From NCBI GenBank assembly GCA_947650365.1, contig OX393555.1, positions 15,340,251-15,404,250 of the forward strand: DNA of 64,000 bases. Reading direction: 5' to 3'. The DNA comes from Chamaelirium japonicum. Its lineage: Eukaryota > Streptophyta > Magnoliopsida > Liliales > Melanthiaceae. The notes beneath the pieces are model-generated. The model did no database searches. It saw only the letters and a program-made list of their open reading frames with translations, and had not been told where the DNA came from. A program made the translations under genes and the position numbers. Below are positions 12,761 through 23,426 of the stretch, piece by piece. The stretch's first letter is position 1. Each line of letters starts with the position of its first letter.

Positions 12761-13029
12761 TAAATATAAAATTTTATATAATGTAAAGTTTTTATTACAT
12801 GTAAAGCTTTTGGTTTTAATTTTGGGGAAAACTGCAAACAATTCTTTTTAAGGGTTTTATTTTAGGATAGGTCTCGACAACCTTTTCCTATAAGCCTAGG
12901 TCCGCATTTCAACAGATTAGTTGCAACAACTCCTTTGGTTAATGCAAGACTAAAATAGTCTTGGTTAAGTTGTCGAATTTACCAACCACCATTGTCTATA
13001 TAGCTTCATTCGATTTCTACGAAACGTAC

Positions 13030-14080
13030 AGTTTCGAGACCTAGTATGGGACCACTATAGCTGGCTGCTACAGTGATGTCATTGTAGTAGCTACAGTGAA
13101 ATCACTTAGCGCTGTAGTGATTCCACTATAGTGGCTATAGTGAAATCATATAGTGCTATAGTGATTCCGTCGTGGTGATTAAAAAACACATTTCTACAGT
13201 AAAATCACTATAGCAATAGTGCTCAATTTTTTTAGCAATAGTACTCATTTCAATTTAGTATTATTAGCATATATTTGAGTATCTTTGCTACAGTGAAATC
13301 ATTGTAGCTATTATAGTGATTTTTTCGTGACTTCTAAAAACACTTTGCTACAGTAAAATCACTATAGTACTCAATTATAGTCATAATAATAGTCAATAAA
13401 ACTGAGTATTATTTAAATAAAACTGAGTACTTTGCTACAGTGATTCACTGTAGGGAAGCATTTTTAGTAGGGATGGTAACGTTGCGGTTTAAAACCGTGA
13501 ACCGCAGAAAACCGCACCGCATGGTGCGGTTTTGGTTTGCCAAAATATTAAACCGTCGCGGTGCGGTGCAGTTTCAGTGTTGCGATGTGGTTTCGGTTCT
13601 GCCCAAAATCGCAAAAAACCGCATCGTTTAGACCATTATAATGTTAAACCGCGGTGCACCGCACCGCATGGTGCGGTTTCGGTTTTGCATATGGTACATC
13701 GTCACGGTGCGGTACGGTTTCAGTGTGGTGGTTCGGTGTTGTGGTGCGGTTTCGGTTTTGACCAAAACCCCACCGTTGCCAACCCTAATTTTTAGCCGGC
13801 ATAGTGAATTTCACTATAACAGCTATAATGAAATCAATCACTATAGCAAGCCGTGCATGGTACTCAAATATATAAAATAATATTCAATTCAACTGAGAAT
13901 TATTTGCATAAAATTGAGTACTTTGCTACAATGATTTTACTGTAGAAATATTTTTTACCATCCACAATGAAATCATGGATTGCTACAGTGATTTTACTGT
14001 AGCAACTACAATAAAATCACTGTAGTAACTACGGCAAAATCACTGTAGCAGCTACAGTAAAATCACTGTTGCAACCGTGC
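13030..14080. repeat. Cluster of palindromic motif CTACAGTGAAATCACTGTAG, block 2
   Basis: Densest block of the motif. At 13990-14075 it forms a short tandem run with a period near 23 bp. Words such as TTGAGTATTATTT recur between motif copies, as in block 1. It is interrupted by the hAT element at 13468-13787. No coding sequence is seen. Confidence 0.75.
13468..13787. mobile_element. Non-autonomous hAT element with 8-bp TSD
   Basis: The ends TAGGGATGGTAACG and CGTTGCCAACCCTA form imperfect terminal inverted repeats, and ATTTTTAG flanks both sides exactly (13460-13467 and 13788-13795). The interior (320 bp in all) is made of ACCGCACCGCATGGTGCGG-type palindromes. The 8-bp TSD and TAGGG ends are those of hAT; there is no transposase. 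Confidence 0.88.
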
Positions 14081-14691
14081 CATAATTTCTGTAAAAAAAA
14101 AAACGTGTCATATATCATCTACTGTTATTTAATACGGGAGGATATCAAGAATATTTATGGCATTTAAAAAAAACACGTTATCTAAAATGGTTAAGATCTG
14201 ATCATTTGCAAGTAAAATTATGGACAGTGTATCAGATTTTATATAATAATTCTATCGATGGATTTACTGTAAATAGAAACTTAAAGTGGGACTAGATGTA
14301 ATACACGTTCTGTTATTTGGACTTAACACCGATTTTGCCTTTAATTTTCTATATGGAGCCTTAAGTTGTTTAAGTGGATTTCGGCCTTAGTAAAGGTCTT
14401 CTTTTCACATGTGGCCTTAAATGTGTACCCAACTCTCTCTCACCTTTGAGACATTAGATAAAATTATATATATAATAATAATATATTGTAAATAATTAAT
14501 AAGGAGGGGCTGATGTACAGATATGTGAAGGTAGAAGGTAAAAATATCAAGTGAGGATCACGGGAGCGGCCTTCGGAGAGGGTTGGAGATGCTCTTCAAC
14601 AGTCTTCTAGTTAGAAGCTTCTAAAAGGGCAGTTTGATGGAACTCTTACTGCCATATAGGATAGGCCTATGGCAGCCTCATAAAGGGGTAC

Positions 14692-14824
<133 letters not shown>

Positions 14825-14865
14825 TAATGCACGGTGGCCGGTGAAGAACGATTTTATTCCTACCT

Positions 14866-15225
14866 CTGTATCCTGCTCTTTCTCATTTGTCCATTCTAAG
14901 GATATGTTTGTTATTTCATACTGTTTATCATAGTGAAATAACCAAAAGCCCTTGAGATGGACCAATGAGAAAGAGCGGGATGCTCCAACCTCTTTAAGAT
15001 CCCGCTCCAACCTCTTTAAGGAGGTTGAAGACTTAAAGAGGTTGGAGCATCCCGCTCTCTCTAATTAGTCCATTCCAAGGATATGTTTGTCATTTCATGA
15101 TGAAATGACCAAAAGCCCTCTAGATGGACCAATGAGAGAGAGCGGGATTGGAACAAGATCGTACTTACGATTTTGTTCGAGGTTGGAACATCCCGCTCTC
15201 TTTCATTGATCCATTCCAACGAGGC
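14866..15225. mobile_element. Tandem cluster of small foldback MITEs
   Basis: A unit of about 120 bp has ends ATCCCGCTCTCTC...TGGTCCAT and its complement GGACCAATGAGAGAGAGCGGGAT, with centre GATATGTTTGT...CCAAAAGCCC. One copy spans about 14866-14985, a second about 15040-15150, and half-copies lie around 14986-15035 and 15180-15225. They share a GAGGTTGGAGCATCCCGCTC junction. No coding. Confidence 0.65.
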
Positions 15226-16661
15226 GGCGTCGGTCGGGTCTATAAATTTTATAATTTGTTAAAATTTGATGTGGATGATCATGAGAAACATACCCATCAA
15301 AATTTTACCAAGGAAATTTGTTAAAATTTATCATGGCCTATTGCTCTGCCAATCAGGTGATGCCAGCTGGCATCTCCACACGGTTGCCTCTCGGTTTGTC
15401 CAGCTGTCCCTCAGTTTGTTCTAGATGAAAGAAGAAAACGTGCATACGTTCGGCAAAGGTATAAGTCCTCCCCTATGGTCCACTTTGTCAGTTAATAATG
15501 CACATGCTATTTTTCTCCTTTTTTATATTTTTTTAATACAATTTTCTCGGTCAAGCAAAGACCCTTTAAAAAAAAAAAAATCACATCTCCATCTACCAAT
15601 TATTTTAATCTTGAATAGCCTTATCACAAAGAAAAAATATGCATCTCATGTATTAAGAATTCTTCCATCCCTTTATTTATCTCTATATAATATAAAGCAA
15701 ATTCTCAATCTCGTATCATCTATCAATAACATTAGGGGGACTCACTAACAAGCCCGTTTTGGAAGATAGTCTTGAGCTCCTGCCCCGATAACATTTGGTT
15801 TGAATACCGGCATCTCTCGAAAAGATTCGTTTTACATCAAATCTCTCTACTGCAAATTGACTTTTCAACCCCAATGATAAAACTGTCATTCACTCCACTT
15901 ACAAATGTAAAATTTGTTGGATTTTGGCATGTTAAAAGCCAACCCAAATGGTATAATCTTAAAAATTGCTCGGACGAATTCAGGCTCGTCCATGACAATC
16001 AGGTGCAGGCAAATAGGCAGGGAAGCCCGGGATTTGCTCGGGCGAATCGGGGACTAGAGCAGCAGCCAGGGGTAACGAGTTTTGAGTCCCGGATGAGTAT
16101 GGCTTTCCCCAAGTTTATCTCCATGTACCTAGATTATGATCGCGAATCAAAACCCTGCCACATCAGTACTTCTATATATTGTTGTATGATTCCTCTATTA
16201 TAAAGAGGGGTATGTGGCTCTACTATTTCAAAGCCGAACTTTGAGATTGTCTACGAAAGGGTGGGTCGGAGAGAGAGAAGCAAGGAGAACTCATCTTACG
16301 TTTCTTGTGAACGTGAAAAAGAAGAGAAGAGAAAGGAAGAGAGAGAAAGAGAGGAGAAGGAAGAAGAAAGAGGATAGGTCTATCTCCAGATCGCCTCTCT
16401 AGAGTTCATCTCCAATTTTCTCGGTGCGTCTACCTTGGATTCTTAAATGTGGTGTCTCAAAGCATCGAGATTATTATTTTTAAGCCAGTCTATCACCATC
16501 AAGGTTACTACTCCAACACCTTGGAGGGGGAGTGCATCTTTCTCGGCACCACAATGCCAATCATCTGGCGTGAGCAAAGGATTCTAAGAGCACTAGTAGA
16601 TTCCAAATTTATTTTCTTGGCAGATTCCAAGAGCTATACAATTTTGATTTATAAAGCACGT

Positions 16662-17310
16662 TGTGGGGGAGAATTTCGGCCGTCATACGTAACCCTCCAC
16701 CAACAGTCGATTGAAGGGTTGAATCTTCGAGGTGTGGCACTGTGGAACGCTGAACTGTCGAATGCTGAGCTGTCACTCAGACAATGTTGCAACAAAGAGA
16801 GATACAAAGAAGGATAAAGAAAGAGAGAGGGAGAGTCGACACAAGATGTGATGACAAAGTTCGGCCGAAACCTACATCTCCATGCGGTAAGATGTAACCT
16901 TTGAATCCACTAACTCTGAGAAAGTAGAGCTACTCTCGACATGCCGAGGAGTGCTTCTTACAAGTAGACAGAGGGTAGAGAGGGTTTGGAAGTCTGAAGA
17001 CCATAAGGCCTAGAGAGCTCTGGAAAACAGAAAGTGGAGTTGGGAATAATGAAATTCGATCTGGATTATTTACAGGATTGGCTATATATAAGGGTTTGGG
17101 AATATTTTCTAGAATATTAGGAGTTTAGGCAATTATCTGAGGGGATTTATCAGTCCCCAGATGGCATGTACGAGCCCCAGGCAGGGCTGCAGGTCTCAAT
17201 GTCATCTTCGTGGCCCCTAGGTAGGGTTGTGGGTCCCACTGTCGCCTTCGTGGACCCCAGGCAGGACTGCGGGTCCCACTACCGGGCGTTAGCCAGATTT
17301 TGCACCCCCA
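16662..17310 (-). repeat. 3' LTR of the gypsy element
   Basis: About 649 bp from TGTGGGGGAGAATT to TTGCACCCCCA. It aligns along its whole length with 28644-29303, including the GAGGTGTGGCACTGTGGAA and GGCTATATATAAGGGTTTGG blocks. Confidence 0.9.
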
Positions 17311-17859
17311 ATTATCTCCTCCTAGCTAGGCAGGTGCTAACTTGACTGGCTGGGACTCTATGGTGCAAAATTGCTTTGTCGACGTTGGAGCAGCTTGACG
17401 AGTGTCGAGGAGAATCTGCCAACCCCCTACTAAGGGCCGACCAGAGATCTGCAGCACTTGAGAGTTCTGCACGAGGCTCGCACTGGCGGAATCTAGATAT
17501 CAAATGATGGCATTTGTTGTTATCTCATCGTGGTGTTTGATCGTCGTGCCTTCAATCTTTGATGTGAGTTTCACCATGAGTTTGAGCTGAATTGGCTATA
17601 TATCCATGGCTTCTGATGCATAAGTAACCTAGGCATGCGCCATGTGAGGAATCTGCCGACCCCCTGCCAAGGGCTGACCAAATTTTTGCTGACCCGTTTC
17701 TAGGGCCGACCATGGTGTCTGTCGACCCTCTGCCAAGGGCCAACCATCATGTCTACCGACCCCCCGCCAAGGGTCGACCAAAGTGTCTGCTGACCTCTGC
17801 TAAGGGCCGACCAGAAGGTGCAAGGTAGTGTCATAGGAGGGACGAACCGGCCAACCGAT

Positions 17860-18620
17860 CGGTCGCGTGATCGGTCGACCGCGATGATCGGTCGTGGTTG
17901 TCAGTCGATCGCGGCGATCGATCGTGGCGGTCGGTCGGTCGTGCATGATCGACCGATCGAGTTTTTGCGATCGGGCGCCAGAGAGCTCCTGGCGCCCGAT
18001 CTAGTTGATTCTACGCTTGATCGTGACGATCAATCATGGCGTTCGTTCGGGCGAGGCGGTCGGTCACTGTACATGACCGACCAATCAGATTTTGACGGTC
18101 AGGCGCCAAAGAGCTCCTGGCACCCGATCTAGTTGATTCTGCGCCCAACCGCGACGATCGGTCGGGTAAGGCGGTCGATCGAGCGAGGCGATCGGTCACT
18201 GTGCATGACCGATCGATCGAATTTTGACGGTCGAGCTCCAAAGAGCTCCTAGCGCCCGATCTAGTTGATTCTACGCCCGACCATGATGATCGGTCGAGGT
18301 GTTCGGTCTGGCAAGGCGGTCGGTCAAGGCGAGGCAATCAGTCGCTGTGCATGACCGACCAACCGAATTTTGACGGTCAGGCACCAGACCCGATCTAGTT
18401 GATTTTGCATCCGACTGCGACGATTGATCATGGTGTTCGGTCGGTCAAGGCGATCGGTCACTATGCATGACCGACCGATCGGATTATGACAGTCGGGCGC
18501 CAAAGAGCTCCTGGCGCCTGATCTAGTTGATTATGCGCTTGACCACGACAATCAGTCGGGCAAGTCGATCGGTAGAGGCGGTCAGTCAGGGCGATCGGTC
18601 AAGGCGATCGGTCGTGGTGC
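17860..18620. repeat. Tandem repeat, about 130-bp unit, inside the gypsy element
   Basis: The word GATCTAGTTGATT recurs at about 17998, 18126, 18258, 18392 and 18520 (steps of 128-134 bp). Each unit carries GGTCGGTC/GACCGACC palindromes and an AAAGAGCTCCTGGCGCC block. Short CTGCCGACCCCCTGCCAAGGG repeats precede it (17640-17810). Confidence 0.85.
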
Positions 18621-18782
18621 CAGGAGTTGGTGTTTTTTCCTCAAAAAAACTCATGAGCGACAAATGTTCTCCGTTGCTGATGTGGTAAGGGGGTGATGTG
18701 GCGTTGGGATGGCCAGATGCTAAATCTAGTCCAAATTTTCATTTTCCACCTCCATGTTTTTGCGGGAAAATAAAATTGGGAC

Positions 18783-21447
18783 CTATAAATAGGACCAGAG
18801 GGGTTCAAAAATTCGAGTGTGCTCACCTCCCCATCCTGTCTTGATGGCTTCTGCGGGAGCTTCAGGGTCCCAGGGGAAGAAGAAGATTGTCATCGTCCAA
18901 AAGGAGGCGAAGGTGGACGAGAAGGCCCAATCCTCCACCGGACCATCTGCTCAAGTGCCGAAGTTGTATGTTCCCTTCGACAACACTCTCGGAGCGAAGG
19001 GAGGGGGCAAGGTACTGACGAGGTAGCTGGACGACGAGTCGTCGGTAATGAAGCCCACACAGATCCCCTGTTTGGCAGCGGAAGTAGGGCCAATGATGAA
19101 GATGAGCGAGGAGACTCTCATCGCTCACAATGCCAGCTACTTCAAGTTGGCGAGTCGTATGGACGACTGGACTGCGTTGGTGGCGATGTTCTGCGTGCCT
19201 GTCAAGAGCTCGTTCCCCAAGCTGACAACTATCTGCAGCGCCTTCGGTATTGACACCAGGTCGATCTTCCAGGCCAAGGCTCTGAGAAGGCATCTGGGAC
19301 CGTCATCTCCGTGGGTCAGCTGAACTGTGGCCTTCGGCTGCCACTTCCCCCTTTTGTTGCTCGACTGTTGAATGCCTCCGGGATCTGCCTGGGGAAAGTG
19401 GGGGGAAACACGTGAAGAGTGATCTACGGATTTTGCCAAGTAGAGTCGGACTGTCAGAAAGAGCTTCGGCAATGCTACTCGGGTCTGAAGAAGGGCGAGT
19501 CGGGCCACATCGAGCTGGGTTACTTCTTCTACCACTACAAGTGGCAGCTGGAGACCAGCCTCAGTGGCATCTGGCACCTCCATGGGGATTTTGCTCTGCG
19601 CCCCATTGAAGATACTGTAGATTCGGACAAGGCCTTCACCAACTAGCCTCAGTCTGTGGCAGCCTGGTCGCCGCTCCTAGTCCCCGAGGGACTGAAGTTT
19701 GTCGTGGCTGATGAGGTGAGGCGCTACCAAGCAGGGGGTGACAGGGCTTGGTCGCCGTAGCTATGGTGATCAACAACATATTCCTCGAGCTGACCTGCGG
19801 GACACGCTCGTGGAAGCAATTCCGCTTTTGCTCGGTTCATTTCGGAGGGGCAAACTGTCTCTACCAACTTCTTGCCTGGTACACGAATAACGATACCGTG
19901 TACTCAGACTACAAAGATGATCAGTGGGAGAAATACTTGGCGATCATCGAAAGCCCTGGGAGGTGATGGATCAACCGCGAAAGCGCTTGGTCGAGCGGAA
20001 GTTTGTGGCCAAGAGGGCCTGGCCTTCTCCGTCGACGGAGAAAATTGCTGCGGGGCCCAACGCGACTCCGAAGCGAGTCTGGAAGGGGAAGAATTTGAAG
20101 TCCCTGCCTCTTCTGACCCAGGAGAAAATTGAAAAGTTTCACTCATATAGAGAGCTCAAGCGAAGAAGGGTCATTAGAGGGGGAGAAAGACGAAGAGGAG
20201 GTAGGAGTTGACGTCGATCCTCAACCTCGCGAAATGGAGAAGGTCCTTAAGGAGGAGTCCCAAGGGGGGACGAAACAGGCGAAGATGGTCTACAACTTTG
20301 AAATTGTCAGGCGAGTGCATGATATAGCCGGAAGGCTCCGGTGACAGCGGAGGAGGAAGAGGAAGAAGCTGGATCGAAAGAGCTCTCCTTCGACCTTGAC
20401 GACCCCATCTTTAGGGCCGGGGTGGAGCCAGTTTTACCCCCATGAGGACCGACGAAGGACAGCCAGGGGTCCTTGAGACGGCCGAGGCGGTGGCAGAGAT
20501 GACTGCGGTGATGGTGGCCCTAAAGAGGAGTGCTGGAGGGAGAGTTGCGGGGAGCTCTTCGGCTCACTCCTCTCCCATGGATAACCAGCCGGTCCTTGAC
20601 TACACAGGCACCGGTAAGTGTTGTAGCCTTTTGCTGCTTCTTATGTGCATTGTCATTTGAACTGAGACTTTGCTTGGCTTGAACAGGTGTCCCAAGAGAG
20701 GAGGCTTCAAAGGGGAAGGAGCCCGTCATGGACGAGGGTTCTAATGCCCTCTCCTCGGAATTACCGAGGAGGAAGGGAAGGAAGCAGGCCACACAGCCAC
20801 CCTCACAGCGGTCCAAGGCCTCAGAGGCCGAGAGGGCAAGGGCGAAGGTGGAGAAGGAGGAGATAACCGCCAAGCTCGACCCGAAGTTCTATATGGCGGT
20901 CTTGCGCCGCCTCATCGGAGCATACGAGGCCGATCCTGAGGACTTAGCCCAGGACGTGGCCGACTTGGTAAGCGCATCCTCAAATTCGAATAGTTTGCAC
21001 TTGGCCTGAAATGTGCAGATTGTTGCTTCTTTGATGTAGACATTCGGCCTCTTACACATAGCGCAGAAGAGTGCCCGCCGGAAGCAGTAGGTGGAGGTCA
21101 AGGAGATGACGAAGCTCCTATCCGAGAGGGCAGCTGAGTTGTCGGTAACCCAGGCCAAAGTTCTGGCTGCGAAGCAGGAGGCAGCTGATGCTCGAGCAAT
21201 GGTAAAATTGCTCCAAGGTCGTCTCGATGCTTGTTTTCTAGAGCTTGAGGCGGCCCGAGCTGTTGCTGAGAAAGTGAAGGCTCGCCTGAGTTCCAAGGTG
21301 GCTTCTCTGTCTACAATGGAGAAGAGGGTCAAGCAGATCAAAGTGGACAACACGAACTTGATGAAGACCACCAGCGAAGCCATGGCCTTCATGCAGCAGT
21401 GTGTAGGCGGCCCATCTTCGAAGGAGTCTGGCATCGACAAGCCTTAG
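18783..21447 (+). other. Opposite-strand ORF region within the gypsy element
   Basis: A GC-rich, coding-like stretch on the plus strand, opposite to pol and lying between pol and the 3' LTR. It begins with a TATAAATA box (about 18783) some 60 bp before an ATG at 18844, and continues as acidic, Lys/Glu-rich coding segments; the last (21091-21447) looks like a coiled coil. Between segments at least one GT...AG stretch of about 76 bp (near 20613-20688) has the composition of a plant intron. Extra antisense ORFs in this position are known from Tat-lineage elements such as Grande. I recognise no enzymatic domain. As part of a fossil element it is not called as a gene. Confidence 0.55.
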
Positions 21448-21785
21448 GACTGCTTGTATTTTCTTCTCTTTTTGAGTCTATAGTCGAGTCTTTGTAACTG
21501 CATTTTGGTTTGATAACAAAGATCACTCTTTTGGCATGAAGGACTTGCCTCTTTGAATGTCTCTGAATGTTATGATTGACTGCCATTGAATATCTTGAAT
21601 GATTGTCGATGTCTTCGAATGTTCATAACTCCTAAGATATTTGTTTGAATGTGTCTTGGAATGTCTTTGAGTGCCAAGGGCAGGGCCTTGGGCTTGTTTG
21701 AATGTGCCAAAAAGTTGGACGCCTCAGACTTTCATCGAGTGCCAAGGGCTGGACCTTGGGCTTGTTGAATGATTGGAACTAGAGT

Positions 21786-23340
21786 TTGGAGTATTCAGTG
21801 CAGCACCTTAGTGTTGGTCGACTTAGGCAGAGCGTCGTTTCGGTCGAGTCAGCATTAGGATATGTAACGTCGTACTATTGGAGGTTAGTCGGCCGAGTCG
21901 CAACGCGAACCGAACTAATTGTGACGAGGCACGGGAGCATGAGTTCTTGCATAACTCAGGAGCATGTGTGACGCCAAAGATTCGGAATACTCAGCGTAGT
22001 GCTCGTGTATCGGTTGACTTAGGCTTAGAGCCGTTTCGGTCGAACCTACATCTAGGGCACATAGCTTTGTACCGTTGCAGGTTAGTTAGTCGTGTCACAA
22101 CGCGAACCGGACTAAATATGGCGAGGCACGGTTGCATGAGTTCTTACAAGACTCGGGAGCATGTGCGATGCCAAGGATTCAGAGTACTCAGCGTAGTACC
22201 TGTGTATCGGTTGACTTAGGCTTAGAACCATTTTGGTCGAACCTACGTCTATGGCACATAGCTTTGTACCGTTGCAGGTTAGCCAGCGTGTTGCAACGTG
22301 AACCGTTACAGGTTAGCCGGCCGTGTTGCAATGCGAACCGGACTAACTGTGGCGAGGCACGGTGGTATGAGTTCTTACAAGACTCCGGAGCATGTGCGAC
22401 GCCAAGGATTTGGAGTACTCAGTGTACTGCCCGTGTATCGGTTGACTTAGGCTTAGAGCCATTTTGGTCGAACCTACGTCTAAGGCACATAGCTTTGTAC
22501 TGTTGTAGGTTAGCTAGCCATGTTGCAATACGAACCGGACTAACTGTGGCGAGGCATGGTTGCATGAGTTCTTACAAGACTTGGGAGTATGTGCGACATC
22601 AAGGATTTGGAGTACTCAGTGTAGTGCCCGTGTATCGGTTGACTTAGGCTTATAATCGTTTCGATCGAACCTACTTCTAGGGCACATAGCTTTGTACCGT
22701 TGCAAGTTAGCCGATCGTGTCGCAACGCGAACAAGACTAATTGTGGCGAGGCACAGTTGTATGAGTTCTTACAAGACTCGAGAGCATATGCGATGCCAAG
22801 GGTTCAGAGTACTCAGTGTAGTGCCCGTGTATCGGTTGACTTAGGCTTAGAGCTGTTTCGGTCGAACCTACATCTAGGGCATATAGCTTTATACCATTAC
22901 AGGTTAGCTAGTCGTGTCGCAATGCGAACCGGACTCACTATGGTGAGGCACGGTTGCATGAGTTCTTACAAGACTCGGGAGCATATGTGATGCCAAGTAT
23001 TCAGAGTACTCAGTGTAGTGCTCGTGTATTGGTTGACTTAGGCTTAGAGCCATTTCGGTCAAACCTACGTCTAGGGCACTTAGCTTTGTATCATTACAGG
23101 TTAGCCGATTGTGTTGCAACGTGAACCGGGTTAACTATGGTGAGGCACGGTTGTATGAGTTCTTACAGGACTCAGGAGCATATGTGACACCAAAGATTCG
23201 GAGTACCCAATGTAGTGCCTGTGTATCAGTTAACTTAGGCTTAGGGTCGTTTTGGTCGAACCTACATCTAGGGCACATAGCTTTGCACCGTTACAGGTTA
23301 GCCGGTCATGTCGTAACGCGAACCAGACTAACTGTGGCGT
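21786..23340. repeat. Tandem repeat, 197-bp unit, about eight copies, inside the gypsy element
   Basis: The block CGGTTGACTTAGGCTTA recurs at about 22011, 22208, 22439, 22636, 22833, 23030 and 23227, with a first diverged copy near 21815. The step is 197 bp except for one 231-bp step caused by a short internal duplication. Each unit also has GGGCACATAGCTTTGTACC and GAGTTCTTACAAGACTC. It lies between pol and the antisense ORF region. Confidence 0.92.
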
Positions 23341-23426
23341 TGAGCAATAGCTGAGATAGAATTTGAGAGTTATTGATAAAATTGAAATCGGCTGCCATTC
23401 TATTGAAAACTCAGAGAAGGTTACAT

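Noticed and set aside
21786-23340. CRISPR-like or gene-family array
   Set aside because: 197-bp units are repeated throughout without unique spacers, inside a plant gypsy element; the frames across the units are by-products.
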